This document shows, in pieces, positions 54,124-64,000 of a stretch of 64,000 nt of DNA. The notes below the pieces were generated by a model. That model had not been told where the DNA came from. It saw only the letters and a list, made by a program, of their open reading frames with translations, and searched no databases. Position numbers and translations under genes: made by a program. The DNA is from Viola odorata (Eukaryota > Streptophyta > Magnoliopsida > Malpighiales > Violaceae), in assembly GCA_963691705.1 (NCBI GenBank), contig OY829537.1, forward strand, positions 27,466,078 to 27,530,077, written 5' to 3'. Position 1 is the first letter of the stretch. Each line of letters starts with the position of its first letter.

Positions 54124-55773
54124 TTACAATAAGCATTTTCTCCTCCCTAGAAGCACTCCGGGCTTTACAGGCGCAGGGTAACGGATGGGAAGGTTTCGTT
54201 GTTCCATTATCGCTAAAATCTCTACCCTTGGTAGATTAAGGGAAGGGAAATCAGGGTCGTATGCCCGACCTTTAGAAGAATCTCCTTGGCGTTGAGATGG
54301 GGAACTGCCAGGCTTTCCCTTTGAAGTGTTACCTTTCCGCCCACTGGAGGTTTTGGGAATATGATCTTTCCATCGAGCATACTCGTCGGTGAGGTGGTCA
54401 TCAGGAATGGTATTTGCAGGAGCGTTTGGAATCAGAGGTGCCTCAGGTGGCATGCCATAGGTTCTGTCTCTGTTTTCCTCTTCTTTCATTTTCGCGTAAT
54501 TATGGGCTTTAAGTCTTAATGCGTCTAGAGTCGCTGGAGGGTCCACCATTAGTGCATCTCTTAATTTACTATAACAACAGTTCCTCTTCAAGGCTTCTAT
54601 AGCAAAATCAATGGTAACGCCCGACGTTACCATTGACATTTCCAGATCAAATCGACTAAGAAATTCCTTCAGAGTTTCCTGAGGCCTTCGACGTAGGTCA
54701 AATAACGCGGCGGTAGATTTCCTGATTGGAATCGTTGTACTGAATCTGCTCCGGAACTTGGATTCCAACTGTGCGAAATTACTGATAGATCCGCCCGGAA
54801 GGCCCTCGAACCAGAGGTGTGCGACTCCTGATAACGTCATAACAAATATTTGGCATAACACCGCATCACTGTGCGTCTAAAATCGTACAAAATCCTTCAC
54901 TTTATTAATGTGGGAAATGGGATCTCTGGTGCCGTCATAAGTCTCAGTGGGAAGTTTCACATGTCGACTGACCTTATGACGTCTTATACGACGGCTAAAT
55001 GGATGACCTGATGTGTCATCAAGGATTTCACGCTCATGATGTGGGGGAGATATTTTCGTAGGACGCCTCCGATTCCGTGGATCTGGCGTGGGATGTCGCC
55101 TAGGAGACCGACTGTGGCTCCTGGGCGAGCGAGTTCGATATCTCCTATTGCTGGATCTTTCACTGCGCTCAGGGGACAAATCTCTATTCATTCCTTCTCT
55201 TCGACCGTCCCAACGGTTTCTGGCCTCCTCGAGGTGCCGATCCTCTAGAGGGATGGGACCTTGGGGCACTCGCGGTACATAAGGCTCCACTCATCCTTGA
55301 GTGAGCTGCACAAAATTGATCGGGGGATCAGCTATAGGTACAGTTGACCCGAGGTTTTCCTGTAACGACGGTGACAAGGACCGTTCGGTGACAATAGAGG
55401 GTGTGAACATGACACGGGGAGGGACACTCGACCCAGAGATTTCAGGTGTCATTCTGACAGTCATTTCCGTCAAATAGTCCAACCGAGCACGAAGGGCCGC
55501 TATTGCACTTGCAAAAGGGTGTTTTGTACTATTTAACACAAATCCCCTCGGAGCAGGGGTAGAGAAGCTGGATCCCGCCATTTGGGACAACGAAATGGTC
55601 GCCTGCGAGGAAAGGGCTTCCCCTACAGACCTGGTCAAAGGATTTAGAGATTCTGAACTGATGTGTTGTCCTGTCACAGAAAGATCAGCCGTAGCAAAAG
55701 GGAATAACTGTCTACGAATCGAAAAAGGAACATTAGAAGATGGGGGTCGCGTCCGCTCCGACTCAAAAGTCAT
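54124..55773 (-). pseudogene. gag: Tat-B gag
   Basis: ATG 55773 (MTFESERTRPPSS) aligns with the Tat-D gag start MGSESD. Segments: a Ser/Thr-rich N-terminus to a stop at 55291; an Arg/Ser-rich stretch (YRTRSPRSHSRSPRRHP) and HVKLPTETYDGTRDPISHI to a stop near 54880; and the gag core from 54861 (CQIFVMTLSGVAHLWFEGLP, RFDLEMSMVTSGVTIDFAIE, LRLKAHNYAKMKEEENRD) to 54124, where the frame is lost. The nearly matching gag of Tat-D is open, which marks these as lesions. Confidence 0.85.
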
Positions 55774-55839
55774 GCTTGTTCCGATCTCAGGGTAGAACAA
55801 AGCTTGGCTATTAAGGATGCTCACTTAATGCACCAAGGC

Positions 55840-55859
55840 TCTCAACGAAAGCACCAATT
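55840..55859 (-). other. Tat-B primer binding site
   Basis: Immediately inside the 5' LTR on the minus strand: ATTGGTGCTTTCGTTGAGAG. The TGG is complementary to a tRNA CCA end. Tat-D has the same site with one difference. I cannot name the tRNA with confidence. Confidence 0.7.
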
Positions 55860-56429
55860 TGATAAGATTTAATTTCTTAGACGATCGGGATGATGATTTC
55901 TGTTGGTCGGAGTTGCTGTAGTTGTCGTCGAACTCACCTGCAAGGCGCCGGAGGGGGGCTCCGGCGTAGACACTCCGATGCTTAAGTCAGTAAGCGATTC
56001 AAAAGTGGTAGAGGTTCTAGTGAGTAAATGTTTTTTGCTTACTTGATGCTTCACACTAAGGGGTATTTGTAGACCGCTGGAGGCGATATCTGGTCGAAAG
56101 AGCGATATCCAGGTGAGACATCACTCTTGATGACGTCACGAGCGATACCTGGGGATGACGTCATCGGCGATACCTGACGAAACATCATGGGCGATGCCTC
56201 TGAGGAGGGTGCCGGGGGCGATAACTCTATAGGTCCCTAGGATGGGATGATGTCGTGCGTCCAGAGACACGTGAGACCTCCCCCTCCGCTGATGTCGACC
56301 ATCCCAGAAAACACCTCAAGGTCTGGTAGCGATGGCCTAGATGTCCGATAAGGCTTGTAGGACTCCTGTCCGTCTTCGACAGGGGTCGTAATTGCAGAAA
56401 TGCCCTTAGGATTGCCTTAATGGTTATCA
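55860..56429 (-). mobile_element. Tat-B 5' LTR, 570 bp
   Basis: Same ends as the 3' LTR; followed by AGCCT (target duplication) and then LINE coding sequence. Confidence 0.9.
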
Positions 56430-57184
56430 AGCCTTATAGAAGTTAAAGAAGTAGTTTGCAGTTGCTGCCTTGACTTCGCTATGAGTAGATAGACAGCCAG
56501 AGTTAGAAATAATCTTTGATATATTGTTCCTCTTGTTTGAGACTTGCGCAATCTGATGAAAGTACTTCATGTTTCGGTCCTCAAGCGAGCACCATTTCAA
56601 CCGAGATTTTTGTTGCCACAAGCGGTGGGCTTGCCCCTACTAATGGCGTTTGCCTAAGTAAACCGTCTTCCCCGCAAAGGTAGATCCTGGAGTCTGCAAG
56701 TATCCACCCAATTTTGAAAGTCATGCATTCCCCTAGTAAAGTCTCTCCCGTTAAGGCGCTTCGACGGGGTTAGAACTTCGTTGTAATCACCAGTTATTAA
56801 TACCGGAATGTTACAACTCGCAATGAGATAGGATAGTTGCCTCCAAAGTTGCTCCCTTTGTTGTACCTCCGAGTTCGCATAAATATTAAGGATAACACAA
56901 CTAAAATTAGACTCTATGAGGTAACCTTCTAGCCATATAAAATGATCTCATGTCACCCTTCTGCTAACCTCAAGGATCTCGGCGTCCCACATAGCTATTA
57001 GACCTCCCGATCTTCCCGTCACAGGGACACATAACCACTCGACATCTTTACTCCTCCACATAGTACTAATAAAGTAATCGTTGACGGAAGAACGTTTGGT
57101 TTCCTGAAGGAAGCAGATACCTAGTCTCTCTCGCCTTATACAACGCTTGATAAATTTACGTTTCAACACTGACAACAAACCCCG
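56430..57184 (-). pseudogene. LINE 5' portion: endonuclease fragment joined to pre-RT region
   Basis: Minus frames: 57178-56948 encode an endonuclease piece with GICFLQETK and GRSGGLIAMWD; weaker frames follow with NIPVLITGDYNEVL (the endonuclease GD-N block), ending LPLRGRRFT near 56660. It then passes abruptly to WQQKSRLKWCSLEDRNMKYF and NFFYKA-type sequence just before RT, without the expected 150-200 residues between. The first residues match codons just after the usual WNVRG start, so the element is 5'-truncated at about 57184. Confidence 0.8.
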
Positions 57185-57438
57185 AGTAGGCGTTATCTAG
57201 GCGAGGTGATGCCCACGCCCCCTAAGGGATGTCATGCCTTGCTTTGGATGGGGTAACACCGTACGCGTGATTGGATAACGTGTGAGATCCCCTCCGTTGG
57301 TGTCGACCATCCCAACGCTCATCGTACCTCGAGAGGCGATATTCTCTATGTTATCTGCCCGGTAGTAACAATAGCTTTCTACCCCTAACGCGGGGTATGA
57401 AGACGAAAATACCCCTAGCGTTAGGTCTATTGTTATCA
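57185..57438 (-). mobile_element. Tat-C 3' LTR, truncated to 254 bp
   Basis: Minus strand TGATAACAATAGACCTAACG..., matching the first 260 bases of the Tat-A LTR up to AACGCCTACTC, where LINE sequence begins. The rest of the LTR is not found at the other LINE end. Confidence 0.8.
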
Positions 57439-57577
57439 CAAGCCCAACCGAAAATGAGCCCGGGTGTTTACCAAGGGCTACCGTTTCACTTTCGGCCTTG
57501 CCTGCTTAACGGTTTTTTGATGTGATTGGGTGATTCGTTTGCCAGGAAACAGGCCCCCTTTTTTTACCGCCGTGGCC

Positions 57578-57584
57578 TATAAAT
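57578..57584 (+). promoter_or_regulatory. TATA box of antisense gene 1, Tat-C
   Basis: GGCCTATAAATTA, 68 bases before ATG 57646, as in Tat-A. Confidence 0.7.
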
Positions 57585-57645
57585 TATCCTTTTACCGCGC
57601 TGACTTTTTCGCAACCTTTCTCGCATTTTTCTTGATATTTTCATC

Positions 57646-59341
57646 ATGGATGAACTCACTAGGAACTTTCTGATCTCGAAAGCGCACGGTCTAAGAATCT
57701 CACTGAGGCTGACATTGGTTTCCTGGAGACCATGGTGAGGAAGACTTCTGAGGATATCATGGAGCTTCAGGGGATGATGATGATACGATACTCACTAGGC
57801 GTGAATCGTTTCTCCTTAAGCGATCGTTGTCCAAGAGTGGATTCGTGCGGAATAGTAATTCAATCTTGCGCTAACCCTGTTGGACGTGATTATCCAACCA
57901 ACCCAGCTACGCAATCAAGGATCTTGCTGGAACTTCTAACCCTCTAACCCTTGGTGAGGTTAGCAACCTAGATAGGCGAACAATAGAATGAACTTTCGAT
58001 TTACTTGAGTTGTTCTTCGAGTGTTCGGACTCAAAGGATTCAAGGTTCTTAATGAGATCAATTAACGCAAGTGTTTGGCTGAAAAAGAAATGATTTTATT
58101 AAGCCAAGTGGCTACCTTTAAATAGGCATAAACAATACAAGTTTAACTAAGACTAGAAAACCTATTTTAACTAGAACTCTTAAGTAACTTAGAAATAGAA
58201 CTTCTACTAGTCTAATAACTTTAAAACTAATTAATAAATACAAATAAAGCCTTCTAGAACTTCCTAGAAGCATTCACATCATCAGGCCAAGGTTTGGGCC
58301 GAATTCTCCAAGTCGTGGGCTGCTCGCGTTCACTCTGCGCACCAAAATGTCCACCTGCCCTAACTGTTGATTGGCTTGTCCGATTGGGCTGAAACTTGTC
58401 CCATTCGATAGCTAAGACCCAAAAATGGTAGAAGGGTGCTCCTATTCCTGGTCAGGGCCTGAATGGTATGAAGAATGGTCATTGGCGTTGACGGACACGT
58501 TTTGAAGTCCTCGTCCACGTAGGATTACTGTCAGTGAAAATATAACAAGCCATAACAAACGAACGGTACGTCCGTTTGATCTGAATTTTGGAAAAAATAA
58601 AGAAGACATCATGAGGTTTCATAATTGATATAGATCGCATGATTCTGACTTCTGATGAGCGAGATATGGTCCAACGAAGTTGTCCGTCACGTTTGCGCTT
58701 AGGACACTTGTGCATGCAAAAGTAGCAACGGGCCATCTTGCAAGTTGTTTGTCCAAATGTCCTCAAAATTTTCAGAGGCTCTCCTAAGATCCCAATAGGT
58801 CTTGTATTTATCTTGGAACCCGATTTGGAACCTTTCTTCCATGAATTGGCTCGTGTAGGTGTGCAACCTTGCACTATGCGCCTCCAAGCAACCTTCCATG
58901 TCATCCTTCTCCTAAGGACTTGATCCAGCAACGTTCCTTGCCTAGTTTCCATGTCTAGAGGTTGTTTTAACCTCCCTTGAAGCTTTGGAATGTCTTGGGC
59001 TTGACGTTTTGGGTTGATTGGCCTTGGTCGCAAGGCGTGTGCCCGTTGTGCGTGCGCTAGGGTTAGCCTCGGGGCTAGGATCGTATCAGATGACCCCTCT
59101 CCTATCCAGGAAGCTTGCGATATCTATGGAGGACTTCAACCCATTGGAGAGTGCGACAAATTTGGCTGCCACTGTCTCTCACCTCGAGGTGGTGATTACC
59201 ATGTTACGGTGCAGGAAAGACTTGTTGGGGTGTTGCTTAAAGGGGATGAGGGTCGGCTCCTCTGAGGTGACTTCTGTTATAGATGCCCTGAGGGAGATTC
59301 GTGTGGTGCTAGGGGAAGATGATGTTGGGTCTCATGCTTGA
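57646..59341 (+). pseudogene. Antisense gene 1, Tat-C copy, split by a solo LTR
   Basis: ATG 57646 (MDELTRNFLISKAHGL...) with a frameshift near 57690. The left half runs to ELQGMM at 57780; the right half resumes at 59089 with SRKLAISMEDFNPLESATNL and LLGCCLKGMRVGSSE, ending VGSHA-TGA at 59339-59341. Excising the 1308-bp insertion and one GATGA copy makes the two halves contiguous with Tat-A and Tat-B. Confidence 0.8.
57781..59088 (-). mobile_element. Solo LTR, 1308 bp, of an unidentified LTR retrotransposon
   Basis: Ends TGATACGAT...ATCGTATCA, flanked by GATGA at 57776-57780 and 59089-59093. No coding frame or internal domain. Minus orientation is suggested by a minus-strand AATAAA (in TTAATAAAATC, near 58090) and by the GTATCGTATCA end, a form common before the GGTATCAGAGC primer site of chromoviral Ty3/gypsy elements. 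The family is a guess; the solo LTR structure is firm. Confidence 0.85.
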
Positions 59342-59776
59342 CTGTCGAGCGCCGTCTCTTTCCTTTTATACTTTCTGTGTACCCGTTCAGGCTCTTAGGC
59401 CGTTCAGGCCACAAATAAATAAAGTGTCGTTTCGATTATTGTACTGTTTTCAACTTTTGAGATCTCGTCAGGTGTCGCGCGGGTTAGGTGCGATTGCTAG
59501 CCCAACCGAAAATGGATTTTTCGCGGGACATGTCACAAATGTAGTGCTTGCATTCTCTCTTTAAGAGTTGATAATAAATGTTTTGCTCCGCCGTTTCTTG
59601 CGCCGTATTCCTAGTTGTGGGTGATTGGGCGGTTTTTCGGTGCCTTTTGATTGGCGCAATTTTTGAGCGAGCGTGATCACGCCGGGTCGGATTCTGCAAT
59701 TATGATTGTTCTTCTCCAGGCGCATTAATTGTCCTCAAGGGCACGCGAAGGGATCAGAGTATCTCTCTGCCATGGC

Positions 59777-59783
59777 TATTTAA
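59777..59783 (+). promoter_or_regulatory. TATA-like box of antisense gene 2, Tat-C
   Basis: GGCTATTTAATGGGATT, identical over 17 bases to Tat-B, 77 bases before the gene 2 start position. Confidence 0.6.
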
Positions 59784-59853
59784 TGGGATTTTCCTCTCTT
59801 TCTCCTATTCATCTTCTTCTTCTTACTTCTCCGTCCAAATTGTTCACAGTTTT

Positions 59854-60279
59854 TTGGCCGATTCACATTTTATGGAGATTGCTGAACGTGAGCTTTTATC
59901 TACTCCGCCAACTTCTCTGAATTCCGACGATCCTCCTTCTCCTCCATGTCTGAAAAGACGATTCCCTCGTCGCAAGGGTCGCAAAAGATCAAAAAGGAAG
60001 GTTTCTAACCCGGTCGATGCGTCTTCTGACTTCTATGTGCCCTCCGTTCGAAAAGGTGATGAATTGTTTCCTCACATTAACCGTTTGTTGGAAAGAGATT
60101 CTGCTCGTAATACTGGTTCCAAAGCAACAGTTACTGACGTTAGGGAGGAGCCGAGCTCGGCGCAGCTGGGTCAGGAGAAAAAAATTGACGAGTCTTTCCC
60201 CTTTGCTAACGGGGAGTTGCCATCTTCAGATGGGGATGACGTTTTCTATTTTGACACCTACTGGCCCAACGAGGATTAA
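59854..60279 (+). pseudogene. Antisense gene 2, Tat-C copy, start codon lost
   Basis: The frame is open for 141 codons from the position homologous to the ATG of Tat-A and Tat-B, but the codon here is TTG (TTGGCCGATTCACATTTTATG). The next in-frame ATG is 18 bases on. It reads ADSHFMEIAERELLSTPPTS, then the basic RRKGRKRSKRK patch and an acidic DGDDVFYFDTYWPNED tail. This copy shows the full C-terminal half best. Confidence 0.65.
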
Positions 60280-60784
60280 TGGCCACGCGTTAGGCATGCT
60301 GTAGATGTCGTATGGCTTTTGATGAATAAAATGACGTTCTCTATTTTTCTTTCTTTTGCTGCTGTGTCCTCTTGTTAGCTCTTTGATCTTGCTGATGGCT
60401 AACGCAAAACGTTAGCCACTTTTAGGGTAACCGTTCTGCAATCGTTTGACTCGATCAAAATTACCCGCCGCTTGGAAAGTCGTGACAAATAACTGCTTGG
60501 TTTTTAACCTTTTTCTACTATGATTCCACGTGGCTACTTTCTCTTTACACGCGTCCTTATGCGACTGGTAGTTCAATTAACGCGGTGGCACTTAGTCCTT
60601 TAAGAAGGGACCATTTTCTCTTTCTTGCTCTTTCTGCCCTCATTTCAAATTTTCTCTCTTCTCCTCTTTCTGCTTTTTCTCGAAGAACTTCTTGCTCGTC
60701 CGCCGCCCTCTGCCAGTTCGCCTGTGAATCTTTCCTTTCAAGGTACCACTTTATCTTTTCAGATTTTCCGTTCACTGGTTTATT

Positions 60785-61685
60785 ATGTATAGGACTAGAG
60801 TTGGTCGTGTTTTCCAGAGACCTTTAGATCCAAAAATCGAACAAACACCTAGTATTGTTTCGTGTGAGATAATTTTGAGGGCTGAATTAGAGGAACACGG
60901 TATTACTTTTCCCCCCGAACACGTCCCTATCGTTCCTGAGGATGACATGCGACTTCACGATCCGCTGTGGGGAAACTATAGGCTGGTCTACTTTAAAATG
61001 CTCCTTTATGTCTTTCGTTTCCCAATCCATACTTCAATAGCAAAATTGTTGCGCGAGCATAACCTTAATCCTGCCCAGATAACCCCTTTCTTCTTGGTGT
61101 GGGGTTTATGCCTTTCTTCGCGCTTGCGAGATGAAGAGTATTTTTACTCCGTCTCTCAATTTAATTTGCAAATTCTTTAGCATGACTTGTCGCAATTGTG
61201 TAATCGATATCACTCCAAGGTGGAATGACCCGTTCGTGCAGTTGTTCTGGCAGAGGTTTTGTGGCTTTGAGGGAGTTGTGGCTGACTGGAAGGGCAGTTT
61301 CTTCATCCTTGAGCTACTGTCCCATTTATGGCGCCCGGGCTTTAATCGACAACTTATCATGGCCTTCTGGGTAAACCCAGTGGTGCTATCCAAGAGTGAG
61401 TTAGATCAAGCTAACGCCTTGCTAGATATAGATACGTCTTATCGTATCCGGGAGTTCGCTTCGTACAGGCTTCTAAAGGAGTGCGCTATGGGTGAGTTTG
61501 TCTTTTTTTCGCATTGTTTCCTTGACTTATTCACTATTCTAACGTGCTTCCATGGCAAGAGATACCGATGGCCAGTCGTCTGGAGGGGCTAACGCTCCTT
61601 TGAACGTGGTACCGCTTCGAACGCTGCCAGCCTCTCCCCCTTCCGGGGGCTCCAGCCATCAAAGTGCTCTACCAAAGAGGAGGAG
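60785..61685 (+). pseudogene. Antisense gene 3, Tat-C copy, truncated by Tat-D
   Basis: ATG 60785 (MYRTRVGRVFQRPLDPKIEQ). Blocks: RLHDPLWGNYRLVYFKMLLY, NLNPAQITP, then after a frameshift near 61090 RWNDPFVQLFWQRFCGFEGV and FNRQLIMAFWVNP. An intron (61492-61561, GTGAGT to GCAAGAG, 70 bases) joins Ala-Met to Asp-Thr-Asp-Gly in frame, giving SSGGANAPLNVVPLRTLPAS. The gene stops at LPKRR where the Tat-D LTR begins at 61686. Confidence 0.8.
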
Positions 61686-62265
61686 TGATAACAATCCACC
61701 TAATAGAAAGGGTAATTTCGTCTATCACCCGGTGGGAAGAGGCATAGCTACTGTTTCGCACCACCACGGTAGGGACAAGATTGCTACCTTCCCTAAAGGC
61801 TAACGCTACAAAGGCTATCGGGCTAACGGGGCCCTACCGGCTCCTCTCACGGACCTCCTGCTTGGCTCAAGGAGTTATCTCACCCCCAGAGGAAACCACG
61901 CGTCAGGATTAACGCTCCGGCCATTATCCTACCGCGGCAATATCTACCTACGAACCTACCGCCAAGGTAGCGTATCATGATAAGGGCGAACCACAGACCC
62001 TAACGCGAGCGATAGCTCCGTACCCGTTTACTTGGGTGGGAACGCCCCCTTTCTTCTATAAATACCTCCCCCACAAAGGAGGCAGGTAAGCGGACTTGAC
62101 TAGCCAAAACTCTGCCAATTTCAGTACACATACTGACTTAAGCATCGGAGTGTTTCCGCCGTAGACCCCCTCCGGCGCATTGCAGGTACTGTGGACCGTC
62201 GCGCACACTGATCTGAGAAGAACTGATCCGCCATACATCCTTCGGTAAAAGACAAATTATTATCA
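61686..62265 (+). mobile_element. Tat-D 5' LTR, 580 bp
   Basis: TGATAACAATCC to TTATTATCA. TATA box TTCTATAAATACCTCC at 62057-62063, followed by the CCACAAAGGAGG leader shared with Tat-A. The CTTAAGCATCGGAGTGTTT block near its end is shared by all Tat LTRs here. Confidence 0.9.
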
Positions 62266-62287
62266 AATTGGTGCTTTCATTGAGAGC
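62266..62287 (+). other. Tat-D primer binding site
   Basis: Directly after the LTR: AATTGGTGCTTTCATTGAGA; the TGG pairs with a tRNA CCA end. One base differs from Tat-B. Confidence 0.7.
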
Positions 62288-62350
62288 TTTGGTTCTATTA
62301 AGTGAGCATCCTTAATAACCAAGCTCCTCCTCCCCGAAGCTAGAAGGATT

Positions 62351-64000
62351 ATGGGCTCAGAGTCAGATCCGGTGCTGTCCCGAACTTCCAACATCCCATA
62401 CAACACCCGCAGACGCCTGTTTCCCTTCGCTACCTCTGATGTCCCCACCCCAGCGTAGGACGTCACTGCAGGAGAGTTAGATCTTCCTCGCGGGTCAAGT
62501 TCAGAAGAAGTTACATTCCAGATTTGCTCTCCCTTCTCCCATATAGCAGGAACCAGCCATTCTACCCCCCAGGCGGGAAGATCTATGATAGGAGAAGCGG
62601 ACAACCCTTTCGTGAATTCAATAGCAGCTCTCCAAGCTCAACTGGATCAGCTGACAGAGATGGCTGCTGGATTTACTCCTCATGCCTCAAGACCTGGTGT
62701 GTCCTCCCAAGTAATTTTCACCCCGTCCATTGTCACCGAAGGACCCTTATCGCCCCAACAGTCTAGGGCACTCCCATCCTCCTTACCTTTCCCCTTGGCC
62801 CCCATAAACGTCCCACCATCCATGCGCGGACTTGCCGACCATTCTGGACAATACAGGGGAGGAATCTCTATCCCCGAAGCAGCCCGCCAGCGTGACGAGT
62901 ATAGAGAGCCCTGGGATGATCGACGGGGGGATATAGTGAGAGATCCATCTCCTAGATACAGCGAGAGATCTAGCAGCAGAAGTCGACGAGCTCGAACTCC
63001 AAGGAGCCATAGTCGTTCTCCTAGGAGACATCAGGAATATGATCCTCAAAATCCCAGATACGACGTTGAAATTCCACATCAGCGTCAGCCTCGTAGGATC
63101 CCCGATGCTAACGTGGGCCATCCGTTCAGCTACCGTGTCAGGCACCACAGAGTCCATCGACATGTGAAACTCCCAGCAGAATCATATGATGGCACAAAAG
63201 ATCCCATTTCTCACCTCAATAAGGTGAAGGATTTCGTGCAATTCCAAACGCGCAGTGACGCAGCATTGTGTCAAATTTTCGTAATGACGCTGTCAGGAGT
63301 GGCACGTCTATGGTTCGAGGGGCTCCCCGCCGGGTCTATCGATAATTTTTCTCAATTGGAAGAAAAATTCAAAAGTCAGTTTAGCACGGCTATTCCTATC
63401 AGAAAGTCAGCAGCTGCGCTGTTAGATATCCATCGAAAACCACAAGAATCGTTGAACGATTTCTTAGGTCGATTTGATCTTGAAATGTCCCTAACGCCAG
63501 GGGTCACTATCGATTTTGCGATTGAGGCCCTGAAACGCAATTGTCGATACAGTAAACTGAAAGATACGCTAACGGTGGACCCCCCAACGACCCTGGATGC
63601 GTTGAGGCTGAAAGCGCATAACTATGCGAGAATGGAAGAGGAGGAAAATAGAGAATGGATCCGAGGCATGCCCGCGGACCCATATGTGGCCCCTAACGTC
63701 CTGAACAGCAACGCCCCAGACGCTAAACCCACCGAGGATCCCGGGCAGCGGAAAGAACATAATACTAAGACCGCAAATCGGCAGAGAGGCAATTTCTCAA
63801 AAGGAAGACCGGGAGGATCCCCCACTCGGAAGCAAACGGACCCGCCAAAGGGCCGGATATACGATCCTGACCTCCCATCTCTCATACTCCCAAGAGCGGA
63901 GATCTTAGCAATAGTCCAACAGAGAAATTTGCCTATCCGCTACCCAGCTCCCGTGAAACCAGGAGTAATCATGGGAGGAAGAGAAAATGCATACTGCAAA
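62351..64000 (+). CDS. gag: Tat-D gag, partial (open at window end)
   Basis: ATG 62351 starts MGSESDPVLSRTSNIPYNTR. One in-frame TAG (62456-62458, codon 36) is the only lesion before the window end; from ATG 62582 (MIGEADNPFVNSIAALQ) the frame is open for over 470 codons. It carries an Arg/Ser-rich stretch (ARTPRSHSRSPRRHQ), HVKLPAESYDGTKDPISHLN, the gag core CQIFVMTLSGVARLWFEGLP, RFDLEMSLTPGVTIDFAIEA, LRLKAHNYARMEEEENRE, and LPIRYPAPVKPGV before the expected zinc knuckle, just reached (ENAYCK). Much better preserved than Tat-B gag. Confidence 0.85.

Larger units (their letters stand above)
40194..56429 (-). mobile_element. Tat-B: complete Tat-lineage LTR retrotransposon with antisense gene cluster, 16.2 kb
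   Basis: LTRs 40194-40788 and 55860-56429; gag-pol on the minus strand (55773-49884); four genes on the plus strand (41791-48763). The element is flanked by a perfect AGCCT duplication (40189-40193 and 56430-56434) in a LINE reading frame. The primer site TTGGTGCTTTCGTTGAGAGC adjoins the 5' LTR. Frame breaks in gag, pol and all four antisense genes show it is dead. Confidence 0.95.
57185..61685 (-). mobile_element. Tat-C: 3' part of a Tat element with antisense genes 1-3
   Basis: A truncated LTR (57185-57438) in minus orientation is followed by three plus-strand genes equivalent to those of Tat-B. It is broken at 61685 in gene 3 by Tat-D; the remainder, including gag-pol, should lie right of the window. 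A solo LTR sits in gene 1. Confidence 0.85.
61686..64000 (+). mobile_element. Tat-D: Tat-lineage element, 5' end (runs off window)
   Basis: 5' LTR 61686-62265, primer site, then gag on the plus strand to the window end. Inserted in antisense gene 3 of Tat-C; the left target flank is AGGAG. The rest should follow beyond 64000. Confidence 0.9.

Noticed and set aside
57185..57438. LINE insertion flanked by its own target duplication in the Tat-C LTR
   Set aside because: I compared sequence at 37591 and 57184 and found no matching flank, so a simple insertion cannot be claimed.
58479..59033. 184-codon minus-strand frame within the solo LTR
   Set aside because: No recognisable domain, and it lies wholly within an LTR with clear ends and target duplication.

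Overview
The window is plant nuclear heterochromatin, most likely pericentromeric DNA of a eudicot. I recognise no ordinary host gene. About 98% of it is nested retrotransposons of the Ty3/gypsy Athila and Tat/Ogre lineages, plus a plant L1-type LINE. The plant assignment rests on Athila gag-pol with an Athila ORF-1 (env-like) gene, Ogre gag/ORF1, Tat-type dual RNase H, spliceosomal introns and TATA-box promoters. I cannot name the species from the sequence.

Layout. (1) 1-11786, plus: a young-looking Athila element (Athila-1) with an uninterrupted 1782-residue gag-pol, an env-like ORF and a complete 3' LTR at 9863-11786; its 5' LTR lies outside the window. (2) 11787-19342, plus: the 3' half of a Tat element (Tat-A) interrupted by Athila-1, with four genes antisense to the element and its 3' LTR. 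(3) 19343-20084 and 36090-36737: two pieces of one older Athila LTR (Athila-2, minus strand). It is split by (4) an Ogre element at 20085-36089, minus, flanked by GTAGA duplications. (5) 36738-37590: the only non-retroelement remnant, resembling a MYB/SANT-like gene. (6) 37591-40193 and 56430-57184: two pieces of a minus-strand LINE, split by (7) a complete Tat element (Tat-B, 40194-56429, minus, target duplication AGCCT). (8) 57185-61685: the 3' part of another Tat element (Tat-C, minus), carrying a 1308-bp solo LTR (57781-59088, target duplication GATGA). (9) 61686-64000, plus: a further Tat element (Tat-D; 5' LTR and gag) inserted in Tat-C and running off the window.

The most interesting system is carried by Tat-A, Tat-B and Tat-C. 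Downstream of pol, pointing opposite to gag-pol, lies a cluster of up to four genes (called here gene 1 to gene 4). Gene order, a TATA box at a near-constant distance from each start codon, and short GT-AG introns that join frames correctly are shared between diverged copies. Genes 3 and 4 look like ancient duplicates encoding proteins with a 'putative gypsy type transposon' (Transposase_28-like) domain followed by a coiled coil. Genes 1 and 2 are small and unrecognised. All copies here carry stops or frameshifts, so this locus is a fossil record of the cluster rather than a working copy.

A second strong signal is in the Athila-1 LTR: nine consecutive 5-bp heat-shock-element units upstream of its TATA box, with further GAATATTC dimers. 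Similar dimers are kept in the diverged Athila-2 LTR. This suggests heat-responsive transcription.

Relative ages follow from nesting. Athila-2 LTR is older than Ogre and Tat-A; Tat-A is older than Athila-1; the LINE is older than Tat-B; Tat-C is older than the solo LTR and Tat-D. Catalytic losses in the Tat-B reverse transcriptase and the Ogre integrase are both CG-to-CA changes, as expected for decay of methylated DNA.
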